Positions 1 to 10,643 of a DNA stretch of 64,000 bases are shown piece by piece; within the stretch, counting starts at the first letter, position 1; each line of letters starts with the position of its first letter. A model generated the notes under the pieces. It saw only the letters and a list, made by a program, of their open reading frames with translations. It was not told the DNA's origin and searched no databases. The position numbers and the translations under genes were made by a program. The stretch comes from CAVTLG01 sp963735495 (GTDB taxonomy: Bacteria > Chloroflexota > Ktedonobacteria > Ktedonobacterales > Ktedonobacteraceae): contig CAVTLG010000015.1 in the NCBI GenBank assembly GCA_963735495.1, positions 1 through 64,000 on the forward strand, in the 5' to 3' direction.

Positions 1-289
1 CAAGCGTCCCGGCGCCGGCGGCGCGGCAGGCGGCCGCGAGGCGGTCTTCATGCCGACGGGAACACAACCGCATCGATGCCACCGCTCGCGAGGAGGCCGG
101 AGCAGTCGGAATCGGAGTCCGACGGAGCACGATCTGGTCGAGCAGATCTACACTCATGAAGAATGCTATCCCGGCGCGCGGGACGAGTGCAGGTATAACG
201 GGATCTTTTATCGAAGTGAGCGTAATGCCGCGTGGGGCCGGGACTCCAGTATGATGTACCACGTGCTACCGAAATACGTCCGTCTGGCC

Positions 290-1465
290 AGGTGCCTCGT
301 GCCGGTGGCCATCCTGCAGCCTTCGTGCCCTTTGGCCAAACCGTTCGCCGACGACTATTTCCGCCCCGACGCCAAGGGTGGAGGGCGTACCCTGACCGAT
401 CCCGCGAAGATCGCGAAAACGGCGGGCGTCGACAAACAGAAGCTCGACGAGGCGTTTGACTATGTGCAGAACACCAGCCAGCACGGCGGTCTGCTGGTGG
501 TGCGCCACGGCTACCTGGTCTACGAACGTTATTTCGGCCGTGGCAACCGGGAGGCGCTACCCGAAGTTGGCGTCGTGTGGCAAAGCCTTCACCAGCGTAG
601 CGGTCGGGATCATGCTACGCGAAAAGGCGTCACTGCTTCCAAACGGGCTGGATGAAAAGGTCTTCAGCCCCAAGTATCTGCCGGCGGAAGTATTTTCCTT
701 TGGATGACCCGCGGAAAGCCGAAATCTCCCTCGGGCAGGTGCTCCTCGATGTCGGCGGGAATCCGCGGCACCAATCCGATGTACGTGAACGGCGTTCCGG
801 AAGACATTGGAGAATCCGGCCCAGGATGGCCCCATCGCTACCACCGACGATGTTGCTATGCGTCAATCGCTGGCATGCGACCCCGGCGGGTGTTACTCCT
901 ATGCGACATCGTCGCCGCACATTGCGGCGATGGTGCTCCGCAAGGTAACTGAGATGGAGATGGAAGATTATATGCGACTGCGCCTCACGGCACCGCTGGG
1001 ATTCGGGACCTGGGGATATGCCATGTACCGCCCGCGTCTCGGCGAGCGGAATCGACGCCAACGGCCGCATGGTCCATACACCGGGCGGGGGCAGCATCGC
1101 CGTGCGATCCACGGACGTCCTACGGTCGCGTACCTGATGCTGCACGAAGGCCGGTGGGGCAAGCAGCAGATCGTGCCCGCCGAATTCGTACGCATGTGCG
1201 GACGGGTGAGATACAATCCGCACTACAACGACAGCTTCAACTTCAACGTGAACGAGCAGGGGCATATGCCGACGTCCCGCGTGACGCATTCTGGAAGGGC
1301 GGGTTCGGGCCGGATTTGTATCTACGTGGGGTGCCGTCGCTGGACATGGTGATCTCAAGATGGGCGGTACTGAGGGGGAGTACGCCCGGCACTCACGCGG
1401 GTCGCCGGTGAAGTAGACGTACGATGGATCGGGGCCGACTGGCATGCGCCGCAGGGGGAGTCGGC
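290..1465 (+). pseudogene. Serine hydrolase (class C beta-lactamase family), multiply frameshifted
   Basis: Fragments in all three forward frames join into one serine hydrolase of the beta-lactamase/penicillin-binding-protein fold. The N-terminal part reads HGGLLVVRHGYLVYERYF (about 480-540). Then, one frame over, SCGKAFTS supplies the Ser-x-x-Lys nucleophile motif (about 570-600), and later pieces read PGGCYSYATSS and YLMLHEGRWGKQQIVP (about 880-1180). The family acts on peptide or ester bonds, often in the periplasm; no substrate can be told here. At least four changes of frame are needed, so either the gene is dead or this stretch contains many sequence errors. The neighbouring genes up to 6.6 kb show the same damage, which favours a local quality problem. 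I see no convincing start codon. Confidence 0.6.
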
Positions 1466-1838
1466 GGATTCACCGGCAGGACCTTGCAGATGGTGGTGGT
1501 GGCGGTTGCAGATAGTTCAGCGGACCCGCAATCAGGTTCCCTGCAGACATGGTAGTCGAAGAGCCAGACGGGTTATGGGGCCTCGTCGCCTCACTCCTTA
1601 GGGAGCGCTCGGCAAAACTACAGGAGTTCGGTCCGCGACAATTCTCAAGGCCTCGTCGAAACGCGCCTGCCGCATGTTGTAGAGAGAGTTGTTCCCAATG
1701 AACCCTGCCGTAACGGTTCTCCCTGGTTGCCCGTCAGACTGACTCCACGCGCCCAGCCGCCCGCTGAAAGTCACTGTATGCGGGCACTTGCCTCACTCGG
1801 ATCGATCGGCTTACCGACGATCCGAGACGTTAAGAAAG
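1466..1838. other. No gene recognised
   Basis: GC-rich stretch between two broken genes. No reading frame here resembles a protein I know, and I see no RNA gene or clear repeat. Confidence 0.5.
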
Positions 1839-2620
1839 CTATGGGCGTAGAACATGTGTGCGAGCTGTCTTACTAAATAGAATTGGAACTCGCTGGTACT
1901 CATCCGGCGGTTGGCCGAAATACGCCTGGAGATAGATCCTTTCTTCTAATTCATTGGTGACGTCATGTTGGCAGCCACCGCCAGGTCGGGGCATATCGAT
2001 CGTTGGGGAATGCAGCCCCCAATCCACCAGCCACAGGTGCTTGCCGATCGAAGAGCATATGTCCCGGCTGAACAGATCGTTGTGAGCCGGTGCCGATCCG
2101 TATCGAGACGCGAGTAAACCGCAGCCACTGCTGGTAACGAGCGAGAAGCTCCCCGGTCTCGTTTGCAGGCAATGCTCGACGCCCGGAACGTCTGGAGGTA
2201 TTCGTCCAGGGCAGGTCCGTCTATTCGCAGGAACGTGCATGTGGTATTGGAGGGGAATCGGGAAACGGCGCCAGCGCGTGCAGGGTCCGGAGCGTGGCGG
2301 GAATCGAACCGACGCGTCGGCGCTGATAAAGGTACAGCCTCCACAAAATCGGTGATGGAGATGCGATCTCGGTGTTGGTAATACCTGACACGCGGCGCCA
2401 AGCCCGCATCGGCCGCCGCCTGCATGCAGGTGAAGAGCGATGAGCATATCGCCTGCGCGCGGTTGATCGCAGCAGGTATGCAGATCCCCGCACGACGATG
2501 CGAAAGGCGCGGTTCGAACGGGCCGCTCGGTGAGGTCGCGGATGTCGTCGAATTCGGAGACACCGAAAGTCTGGTTCAGGCCGAGAGTGACGGCTGCGCT
2601 CTGTTGTTGCGGGATCATAA
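1839..2620 (-). pseudogene. Choline/ethanolamine kinase-like phosphotransferase, frameshifted
   Basis: Reverse-strand frames can be stitched into a protein-kinase-fold small-molecule phosphotransferase (choline kinase / APH family). The most telling pieces are ISITDFVEAVPLS (about 2340), the catalytic-loop-like HNDLFSRD (about 2070) and the DFG-equivalent LWLVDWG (about 2030). Next come NELEERIYLQAYFGQPP (about 1900-1950), typical of the C-terminal helices. Such enzymes transfer the gamma phosphate of ATP to choline, ethanolamine or sugar hydroxyls. Several frame changes separate these blocks and no intact start is visible. The damage matches that of the upstream hydrolase and the downstream dehydrogenase, so it may be sequence error rather than true decay. 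Confidence 0.55.
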
Positions 2621-2839
2621 GCCTCTACTGGTATTGGATTGTGGGACGAGTTCCTTAGCTTGATTACTGAGGTTTCGGGCCGCATACCACTTAAAGTTTG
2701 GCTTAATTAAATCTCTATCTCGCTTGCTCCCTATGGGGCTTAGACTTACTGTTGGAGAGCCTGCTTATCCTATAGGTGGAGGGCATTTGTGAGGAGGGGA
2801 CACGCCTGCTGCGCCACTGACAGAAGGAGTGATCGACCC

Positions 2840-3031
2840 CAACCCGCAAGTGAGGTGGCGAGCGGTGGGCCCTACGATTCAGGCTCTTGTGCAGGTGCTT
2901 CTTGTGATGCGTCTTCTTCGACGCCGAAGTCTTCGTGGTGTGCCCCTGGAGCTCTTCGCGAGGGCGGCAGTTTGCGAAAGGGCAAGCGCGGACGCCACTG
3001 CCAGGGCGATTGTTAGGACACGTTTTTTCAC
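2840..3031 (-). CDS. Small exported Lys/His-rich protein, probably frameshifted
   Basis: A GTG start at 3031 lies 7 bases behind a strong AAGGAG. It opens a clean signal peptide: KKR, a hydrophobic run of about 15 residues, then AALAK as a likely cleavage site. About 30 residues in, the reading turns into an arginine run. The next frame instead gives KTSASKKTHHKKHLHKSL, the kind of Lys/His-rich tail seen in small secreted acidobacterial proteins. I therefore infer a one-base shift near 2950 and a mature basic peptide of about 35 residues. Function unknown. The shadow frame stops near 2879; the corrected frame runs a little further. Confidence 0.4.
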
Positions 3032-3311
3032 TTCTTTTCTCCTTTGCGGGCTTTTTGCGTCGCCCATATCCATGCTGCTCTGGATGCCGGAAAGACGATC
3101 TCGCGTTCGGATGACCGGTTACGCGCCGGATTCGGACGTGCCGCGACGAACACTTCTACGAATCTTGCGAAGAGTAACTATACCTTTCGATGCGACCGGG
3201 GTGCCGCATTGCGCCGGCGGAAGGCGCAAAATTAAGATAGAATTGCTGCGCCATCAGCAAATCGCTTCGGGCTAGCAGTAGATCGGGCTCGGCACACTGC
3301 TTCGACCCCCC

Positions 3312-5163
3312 CTAATTCTCTGTCGAGTGGAGTCCCCCGGCGCCGGCGCTGAAGACGATGTTGCCGTGGGCGGGATCGTCATCGAGCTGTCGCCGCAATT
3401 CCAGATGCAGGCGCCGCAGTGGATGCACTTTTCGCGGTCGAAGACCGGAATTCCGGCGTCGCCCGCGGTGATGGCCTGCCCGGAACACATCTCGATGCAC
3501 ATCTTGCCGACGCAGCTCTCGCAGAAGTCCGGATAGATGAACCGTACGTGGTCGGCGAAGCCGGGGGCCGCCTGCACTTTGCCGCCCATGAGCAGGGCGT
3601 CCTGGTGCGAGACCAGCAACTTGCCATCGTACGGGATGGCCGGCCAACCGACGCGGTCCATCAGGGCGTTGTGGCAGCCCACGCCGCGAGCGCGGCAATC
3701 TTCCATGATCTGCGCGAGTTCGGCGGCGGGAATCTTCTCGCGGTAATACTCTTCGGGGGTGGGCATCAACTTCGGCTCGCCGCTGACGGAGTGCTTGCCG
3801 TCGGTGAAGCCGGCGATGGCCATGCCGAGGAGGCCGGGGATCATGCCGCGATGGAAGCCGTCGCGCGCTTTCTCGGCGACTTTGCCTTCTTCTTCGACCC
3901 AACTGGCGCGGCGTCGGACTACGTAAGTGGCTTCGAGGTTTTCCCTGGAGAGAGGCTTGCCCGCCTTGAGCAATTCGAGGACGGCTTCGGCGAGTTGCGA
4001 CGCCGGTGGTCCAGGCTTCGTCGACTCCACTTCCGGTGAGCACGTTGGTGCTGCCGGAGCATTCGCCGATGCGCGCGTAGCCCTCTCCGGCGAGGAACGG
4101 CTCGCCGCGAAGGCCGGATTCCTGGAGCGATTTGGCGCCCCAACTGCGCAGTTTGGCACCCTTGCAGGTACCGCCAGAGATAGGGGTGGAGCATGTAGTG
4201 CTGCAGGTAGCGGTAGGAGGTGCGCGTCGGGACTGTTGAACCAGGAGGGGACGAAGATGCCGACGGTGGCGACGCGGTCGGGATGCACGTAGAAGAATCC
4301 GAAGATCTCCGGCTCGGGATAGCCAAAGGTGTGAAAGACCATGCCGGGTTCGAGGGGGGTGTCCTCGGGCAGGTCCACCACCATCTTCATGCCGACTGCC
4401 CACTCGCGCTGGTGGTGTCCTTCGGGCAGGCCGAAGACTTCGTCGAGCTGGCGACCGACCGCGCCCACCGGCCCATCGCCGACCACGGTCAGGGCGGCGC
4501 GGACGTCCATGCCGGGCAGGAAAGTGTCTTCGGGGTTGCCGTTCTTATCGACGCCCTGGTCGGTCAGGCGGATTCCGGCCACACGGCCGCGTTCGATGAG
4601 CGCTTCCTGTACGGGCATTCCCGGCCACACTTGCACGGTGCCGGTGGACATCAGCTCCATGCCGACGTGCTGCAGGAATTGGCCGAGCGACATCACGAGG
4701 CCGCCTTCCTTGTGCAGGAAGGGCGGAATGTAGGGCAGCTCGACGGCATGGTCTTTGGCCATGCCGAGGGAGCGAATCAAGCCGTCGCCGAAGTGCATGG
4801 CGGCGGAGCGGCGGCTGGCATCGGCGGGGTCGAGCAGGTACGCCACCTTCTCCTGTTTGACGGTGACCGCCATGGGGATCCGGCCGGGATCGAGATCGGG
4901 CATGCTGGCGCGGATACCGCGGGCGCGCGTGACCACGCCGGAGACGCCGAAGCTGACATCGTCGGCACGCTCGTAGCACATCACCTGCAAGGGGAGGCCC
5001 GGATTGCTGGGGCTCTCGATGAGGGGCGTGCCGTCGGGGTTCACCAACTGGCGGGAGAGCGTGGTGAGGAAACCGGCCGTGGCGGGGCCGAAGCCGACGC
5101 AGACGATGTCGACGTCCATGGTCTGGCGGTCAAGGCGGGCTGGTTCATCTCCGGGCCGCTCAT
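3312..5163 (-). CDS. Electron transfer flavoprotein-ubiquinone oxidoreductase (frameshifted)
   Basis: ETF-QO takes electrons from reduced electron transfer flavoprotein and passes them to quinone at the membrane, linking acyl-CoA oxidation to respiration. The N-terminus has the Rossmann FAD motif VGFGPATAGF. The middle has FHTFGYPEPEIFGFFYV. The C-terminus has a ferredoxin-type Fe-S motif CIHCGACIWNC, preceded by a second cysteine group FCESCVGKMC. The true start is probably the ATG at 5163, which overlaps the stop of the acyl-CoA dehydrogenase (ATGA), so the two are translationally coupled. One missing base near 5120 shifts the apparent start to 5119. A segment at about 3970-4200 and the last 20 codons are also out of frame, the correct end being at 3312. 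The family is usually about 550-600 residues, which matches the repaired length. Confidence 0.85.
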
Positions 5164-6600
5164 GCGGGGTAGTCCAGGGCTTCGGGGATCATGACCTTGG
5201 TGAGGGCGTCGGCGGCGCGATCTTTGGCCAGTTGCGAGCCGGTGAGGCAGCCGTCCATGCGGAGGCGCAGGGTGGCGAACTGCTCCAGGCCGTGGAAGCG
5301 CACGCAGGGTCCGGCCTTACTTTCGTGGGCGCCGGACTGCTCGATGACGTCGGTGTAGCCGCGCGCCAGGCTGGCGATTCCGGGGATCAAGGCTTCCATG
5401 CATTCCAGGTCGTCGGCCTGGTAGCAGGCGGCGCAACCTTCGGTGTCCCAGGAGGGGTGGCGGTTGTAGCCGTGGACCAGTTCGGCGCAGACGCGGCCCA
5501 CTTCGCCGGCGGCGTGCGCGGACTGCACGTGGCAGAGGTCGGTGAGGAAGGCGGTCAAGCCGGCCAGACCTTCGGCCACGGTGGGATCTGCGGGGCCGTT
5601 CTTTTCCAGCTCCAGCAGATCGAGGATCTGGCAGCGCGAGGCGAGCAGCCAGCAGAGGGCGTCGGCCAGCGGGAAGGTGACGCCCTGGCGCGGCGCCCTG
5701 GTAGAGCTTGGCGCCATCGGCGTCGGTGACCTTCTGCAGGTGGTTGAGCTCCACAGCCAGAGCTGCATGGCGGTGGCGAGCGCGCAGGCGCCGGTCTCCG
5801 GCCGGTCGTTGGCGATGCAGGCGCATTTCGCGAGTCCACTGGCGGAACTGGGTGAGGAACAGCTCGTCGGTCATGGTGACGCTGAGCTGGCGGCGCTGCA
5901 CGGCTTCGGGACCTTCGTAGGTGGCTTCGAGCTGGGCATCCATCCACTTGTGGCCGAGGAAGCCGGGGCAGTCTTCGGTGATGCCGTAACCGCCCATGAG
6001 GCTGACGGCTTCGCGCATCATTTGCGCGCCGTGGCCGGTGTTCCACAGCTTGCAGGCGGGGCAGAGCACGTTGGCCACGCTATCGAGGATGGCGTATTGC
6101 ACCAGGGGATCTTCCTGGAGCTCGGAACGGCTGGCCGTGCAGGAACTCGATGGCATCCTTCTGCACCTGGCGCATGGCTTTCATCAGGGAGGTGCCTGCC
6201 GGTGAGGCCGCGCGCCGCCATGATTTCGGCCTTCTGCTTCTCCAGCGGGTCGAGCTCGTCGAAGACGCGCGGCGGCTTCGAAGCCCGAGAGCGGCACTGG
6301 CCTCGCCGGTGGCCCAGACATCCACCAGGCGGTGGACGACGTCCTGCTTTGCTGCAGGCCGAGTTCGTAGCGCGGCGAGCCCGGGGGTGGCGATGGATCC
6401 GCCGCGGAAGCGTTGCGGTGGTAGCGGATGACGGGCTCGACGGCGCTGAGAGCAGTTTGGCCGAGGTCATGATGGCGACGGTGACGCGCGTGCGGCGGAA
6501 GACGGCCTCGATGACTTCACCGTGGCTGTACTTGGGGACGATGACGCCATCCTTCACGGTGTAGCCGCCGATGATGCGGCCGGCCGGGACGGTGAGAGCA
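5160..6600 (-). pseudogene. Acyl-CoA dehydrogenase, 5' truncated and frameshifted
   Basis: FAD enzyme that oxidises acyl-CoA to enoyl-CoA and gives electrons to ETF. Pieces in alternating frames read, in order, GGYTVKDGVIVPKYSHGEVI (about 6530-6590), VRDEL-like linkers, DPLVQYAILDSVANVLCPA (about 6060-6110), the family hallmark SLMGGYGITEDCPGFLGHKW (about 5950-6000), YEGPEAVQRRQ, and the C-terminal helices ending ALDYPA. The TGA stop overlaps the ATG of the ETF-QO gene, so the two formed an operon. Roughly the first 270-280 residues are missing: upstream of about 6600 the sequence becomes unrelated, with a hairpin at 6646-6667. Either a deletion or an assembly join removed the front. Internal frame changes (for example near 5750 and 6130) resemble those in the rest of 1-6.6 kb. 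Confidence 0.75.
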
Positions 6601-6645
6601 GCAGGCGTCGTAAACGATAGCGAAGAACGCTCGCTGCGCTTCGCG

Positions 6646-6667
6646 GGACGGACGAATGCGTCCGTCC
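6646..6667. repeat. Perfect hairpin, 9-bp stem
   Basis: GGACGGACG and its exact complement flank an AATG loop, next to the point where the acyl-CoA dehydrogenase reading stops. It may be an intergenic palindromic repeat or a terminator without a T-run. Only one copy is seen in this window. Confidence 0.5.
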
Positions 6668-6948
6668 GCACACAGGCACGTACTACAGCGTAACTTTTGC
6701 GCCTCGCGGGCGGTTGTACATGTTATGTGAGGATTCGTGTGACATTTGTCATCCCACTCTGATGACGATCTCCACTTGTGAGCGGAGCCGGCTCGCGGAA
6801 GTATAGAGAAGGAGTTGGGGTGGGCCCTTGAACGCAACGCAAATCGAACCCGGTACGGTTGCCGATCGCGAGTTGCATCGTCTATTCTGGGTGGGCTGGG
6901 ACGTGCCCACCTCTTTACCCGGTACCCGGTTCCTTCTGGAGTGCATCC

Positions 6949-8097
6949 ATGACGTTGACCCGGTTCGTCACTAAGAACGCGTTTCGCAACAAGCGGCGCA
7001 GCATCCTGACGGTGCTGAGCATCGCGTTCTCACTGCTCCTGCTCACCCTGATGATGACGATCTGGCACGCCTTTTATCTCGACCAGGGCAGCGCCGAATC
7101 GAACGAGCGACTGGTCGTGCGCCATCGCGTTTCTTTGACATTTTCTCTGCCTGGCTTCTACCGGGAAAAAATTCGAGCGATTCCCGGAGTCGTGTCGGTG
7201 GTGCCGGTTTCATGGTTTGGCGGAATCTATAAGGATCAGAAGCCGGAAAATTTTTTCGCGCAGTTCGGCACCGATCCGGATGAATTCTTCAAGACTTTCC
7301 GCGATGTGCAGATGCCCGACGACCAGATCAAGGCGTGGCAGCGCGACCGGCAGGGCGTGATTGTCGACGATTCCTTGGCCGCCAAATATGGATGGAAGCT
7401 GGGCGACCGGATCGTTCTGCAAGGAACAATTTATCCCGTCAATCTCGAGTTGAATATCCGCGGCATCTTCCACACCAATCCCGACAACAAGTCGGTCTAC
7501 TTCAATGCGAAGTATGTGGAAGAGGCAGTGCCGTTCTTCAAAGGACAGGCGGGAACGTTCAGCATTCTGGCGGCATCTCCCGCCGATGTCAGCAAAGTTG
7601 CCAGCGCGGTGGATGAGATGTTCCGCAACTCGCCGCAGCCCACCAAGTCGGAAAGCGAGAAGGCGTTCGGGCTTGAGTTCGTGGCCATGATGGGCAACGT
7701 GAAGGCATTCATCCTGAGCATCTGCGGAGCCGTGGTGTTTGCCACATTGCTGGTTTCGGCGAACACCATGGCGATGTCGATTCGCGAACGCACGCGCGAG
7801 GTGGCTGTTCTAAAAACCCTGGGCTTCACGCGACGCGGCGTGCTGGGATTGTTCGTGAGCGAGGCAGTGGCGCTGTCGCTGGGCGGAGGTCTGCTTGGGG
7901 CGGGCCTGGGATGGCTTGGCGTCTTCATGTTGACCCACTCCAAGCAATTCATTAGTTTCTTCCCCATGCGGGTGACGCCCGACATTTTGGTGGTTGCGAT
8001 TCTGACCTCGGGACTGGTGGGACTGCTAAGCGCAGCCGTGCCTTCTTATCACGCATCGCAGATAAACATCGTGGACGGATTACGCCACATCGGATGA
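6949..8097 (+). CDS. ABC transporter permease, MacB/FtsX type (first of tandem pair)
   Basis: Inner-membrane permease of a type VII (MacB-like) ABC system, which transmits force to the periplasm rather than carrying substrate through the membrane. It has an N-terminal membrane helix (about residues 15-40), a periplasmic MacB_PCD domain of about 220 residues, then three C-terminal helices with the FtsX signature MSIRERTREVAVLKTLGFTR. The start at 6949 is preceded by GGAG. An upstream in-frame start at 6859 would add 30 non-conserved residues and is rejected. It is clearly paralogous to the next gene along its whole length. It opens the operon with two more permeases, an adaptor and an ATPase. 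Confidence 0.88.
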   Translation: MTLTRFVTKNAFRNKRRSILTVLSIAFSLLLLTLMMTIWHAFYLDQGSAESNERLVVRHRVSLTFSLPGFYREKIRAIPGVVSVVPVSWFGGIYKDQKPENFFAQFGTDPDEFFKTFRDVQMPDDQIKAWQRDRQGVIVDDSLAAKYGWKLGDRIVLQGTIYPVNLELNIRGIFHTNPDNKSVYFNAKYVEEAVPFFKGQAGTFSILAASPADVSKVASAVDEMFRNSPQPTKSESEKAFGLEFVAMMGNVKAFILSICGAVVFATLLVSANTMAMSIRERTREVAVLKTLGFTRRGVLGLFVSEAVALSLGGGLLGAGLGWLGVFMLTHSKQFISFFPMRVTPDILVVAILTSGLVGLLSAAVPSYHASQINIVDGLRHIG

Positions 8098-8107
8098 GGA
8101 TCGGTAG

Positions 8108-8129
8108 GGACAGCCGCAATCGGCTGTCC
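8108..8129. repeat. Perfect hairpin between the two permease genes
   Basis: GGACAGCCG, a CAAT loop, and CGGCTGTCC form a 9-bp perfect stem in the 75-base gap between paralogous permease genes. It could be an mRNA-stabilising or attenuating stem inside the operon, or a small palindromic repeat. No T-run follows, so it is not a standard terminator. Confidence 0.5.
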
Positions 8130-8172
8130 GGTCGAACATAGCTCGACAGTTCTAGGAAGTAAGGCTGGGATT

Positions 8173-9324
8173 ATGACGCTGGGAAGTTTTGTTGTGCGCA
8201 ACGCGTTTCGCAACAAGCGGCGCAGCCTGCTGACCGTGTTCAGCATCAGCTTCTCGTTGCTGTTGCTGACGCTGATGATTTGCATCTGGCGCTCGTTTTA
8301 TGTCGACCAGGTGGCGCCCGAGGCGTCACGGCGACTGATCACGCGCGACCGCGTTTCGCTGGCGTTCTTCCTGCCTGCGTTCTATCGCGACAAGATTCGC
8401 AGCGTGCCGGGGATTACCGCGGTAGTGCCGCTGACATGGTTCGGAGGCCGCTACATCGACGACCGGCCGGAGCACTTCTTCGCGCAGATGGCGACCGATC
8501 CTGATGAATATTTGAAGGTCGCGTCGGACAAGATCGTTCCGCCGGATCAGCTGAAGGCATGGCAGCAGGATCGTGCGGGTGCGCTGGTAGATATCACCCT
8601 GGCGAAAAAATATGGATGGAAGATTGGCGATCGCATCACGCTGCAGGGAAATATTTTTCCCACCGACGTCAATCTAACCATTCGCGCCATCTATCATCGC
8701 GATCCGCCGCAGAACGCGCTCTACTTCAACGCCAAGTATCTGGAAGAGGCGGTGCCGTGGTTCAAGGGACAGGCGGGCTGGTACGCGGCGCAGGTCGACT
8801 CGGCGGATCACGTCGGCGAGGCGTCGCGGCAGATCGACGACATGTTCCGCAACTCGCCGCTGCAGACGAAAACGGAGAGCGAGAAGGCGTTTCAACTTGG
8901 CTTTGTCGCGTCGCTGGGAAATATCAAAGCGTTCATCCTGGGCATTTGCGGGGCGGTGGTCTTCACCATCATGCTGGTTTCTGCGAACACCATGGCGATG
9001 TCGGTGCGCAGTCGGACGCGCGAAGTGGCCGTGCTGAAGACGCTTGGCTTCACGCGCCAGAGCGTGCTTTCGATCTTCGTGAGCGAATCGGTGGCTATAG
9101 CGGTCCTCGGAGGCGTACTGGGGATCCTGTTCGCGATTCCGGTGATCTGGTTCTTGACGCGCGGCTTCATCGCGCTGGGAGTTCCGCTCGCCATGAAAGT
9201 AAATCCGCCGGCCGCAGGTCTGTCTTTGCTGGTGGCCCTGATCCTGGGATTAGTGAGCGGCTACTTGCCGGCGTATAACGCGTCGCGGGTAAACATTGTG
9301 GATGGCCTGCGCCACATTGGATGA
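8173..9324 (+). CDS. ABC transporter permease, MacB/FtsX type (second of tandem pair)
   Basis: 383-residue paralogue of the preceding gene, sharing FRNKRRS near the start and MFRNSP and RTREVAVLKTLGFTR later, with the same layout of one N-terminal helix, a periplasmic domain and three C-terminal helices. It starts at the ATG at 8173. It arose by tandem duplication. The two copies may form a heterodimeric permease or serve alternative substrates; this is inference. The end LRHIG is identical in both copies. Confidence 0.88.
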   Translation: MTLGSFVVRNAFRNKRRSLLTVFSISFSLLLLTLMICIWRSFYVDQVAPEASRRLITRDRVSLAFFLPAFYRDKIRSVPGITAVVPLTWFGGRYIDDRPEHFFAQMATDPDEYLKVASDKIVPPDQLKAWQQDRAGALVDITLAKKYGWKIGDRITLQGNIFPTDVNLTIRAIYHRDPPQNALYFNAKYLEEAVPWFKGQAGWYAAQVDSADHVGEASRQIDDMFRNSPLQTKTESEKAFQLGFVASLGNIKAFILGICGAVVFTIMLVSANTMAMSVRSRTREVAVLKTLGFTRQSVLSIFVSESVAIAVLGGVLGILFAIPVIWFLTRGFIALGVPLAMKVNPPAAGLSLLVALILGLVSGYLPAYNASRVNIVDGLRHIG

Positions 9325-9403
9325 GCAGTGCAGCGTCGTGCGGGAAAATGCCCCGCGACAGCCGGCAAGGATTTCCGGCGCTACGGAGAATCGAGCTTAA
9401 TTT

Positions 9404-10591
9404 ATGGCCATACCGATCAGCTATAACATCCGCAACCTGATTCTGCGCAAGGGGCTCACGCTCATGACCGCGCTGGGCATCGCGCTCACGGTCACGACTG
9501 CGATCTTTCTGATGGCGCTAGTCGCGGGATTGAATCGCGCGTTTGTCAGCAGCGGGAATCCGCTGAACGTGCTGGTGCTGCGCAAGGGGTCGGAGGCGGA
9601 GTTGTCGGGCGGGTTCGATGCTTCGCTGTTTCCGACGTTGAAGACTCTTCCAGGCATCGCGAAAGACAGCCACGGCGAGCCGATGGTTTCGGGCGAGTGG
9701 GTCGTGGTGATCGTTCTGCCGCGTAAAGACGGCACCGGTGAGGTGAACGTGACCGTACGCGGCATGATGCCCGACGGGCTGGAAATGCGGCAACTGGCCG
9801 GCCCCAAGGGGCATCCGGGCGTGAAACTGGTCGCAGGACGATGGTTCGAAACAGGTCAGCGCGAGGTGGTGGTCAGTCAGTCGATTCGCGATCGCTTTGC
9901 GCACGCCAACATCGGCGACACGATGCAATTCGGCAAAGGATCGTGGAAGGTCGTAGGAGTGTTTGACGCAGGAGGCTCGGCGTACGAATCGGAAGTGTGG
10001 GGCGACGTCAATCAGATGGCGTCGGACTTCGACCGGCAGGGCGGATTCTCATCGGCGTACCTGCATGCGACCGACCCAATCGCTGCCGAGGCATTGAAGA
10101 ATCGGGTGAGCGACGATCAGCGGCTCAAACTCGAAGGAGTGATCGAGACGGACTACTACGCGAAGCAGACAAGTTCCGGTGCGCCGATTAAAGTTATCGG
10201 CTTCGTCGTGGGCTTCATCATGGCGATTGGATCGATTTTTGCCGCCATGAACACGATGTACGCGGCGGTGGCGTACCGAGGAAGAGAAATCGCTACGCTT
10301 CGGGTGATCGGATTCTCGCGGCCTGCGATTCTGACGTCGTTCGTATTGGAATCGTTGCTGCTGGCCTTGCTGGGTGCGATTGCGGGCATCTTGCTCATGC
10401 TTCCTTTTAATGGAATGGAGACGGGCACGTCGAATGCGGTGACGTTCAGCGAAGTAGTGTTCGCGTTGCGCATCACGCCACAGGTTGCGGGATACGCGAT
10501 TCTGTTCGCACTGATTATGGGACTGGTCGGCGGGCTTGCGCCTGCCTGGCACGCGGCGCGGCAGAATATCTTGAACGCGCTGCGCGGGTAG
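9404..10591 (+). CDS. ABC transporter permease, MacB/FtsX type (divergent third copy)
   Basis: 395 residues with the MacB/FtsX architecture: helix at about residues 20-45, a large periplasmic domain, then three helices, with MYAAVAYRGREIATLRVIGF as the FtsX-like hinge. It is much less like the two upstream permeases than they are like each other. It starts at ATG 9404 and ends in LNALRG. It sits 79 bases after the second permease and 52 bases before the adaptor, so it is probably the same transcript. Confidence 0.85.
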   Translation: MAIPISYNIRNLILRKGLTLMTALGIALTVTTAIFLMALVAGLNRAFVSSGNPLNVLVLRKGSEAELSGGFDASLFPTLKTLPGIAKDSHGEPMVSGEWVVVIVLPRKDGTGEVNVTVRGMMPDGLEMRQLAGPKGHPGVKLVAGRWFETGQREVVVSQSIRDRFAHANIGDTMQFGKGSWKVVGVFDAGGSAYESEVWGDVNQMASDFDRQGGFSSAYLHATDPIAAEALKNRVSDDQRLKLEGVIETDYYAKQTSSGAPIKVIGFVVGFIMAIGSIFAAMNTMYAAVAYRGREIATLRVIGFSRPAILTSFVLESLLLALLGAIAGILLMLPFNGMETGTSNAVTFSEVVFALRITPQVAGYAILFALIMGLVGGLAPAWHAARQNILNALRG

Positions 10592-10643
10592 AAGGCGATA
10601 GTTGCGACGAAACTTATGGAGGCTTTGAGCCGTATTCATTCTT

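Noticed and set aside
2285..2310. GGGAATCGAACC resembling the complement of a tRNA T-loop
   Set aside because: It lies inside the broken phosphotransferase reading, and no acceptor stem or anticodon arm can be folded around it.
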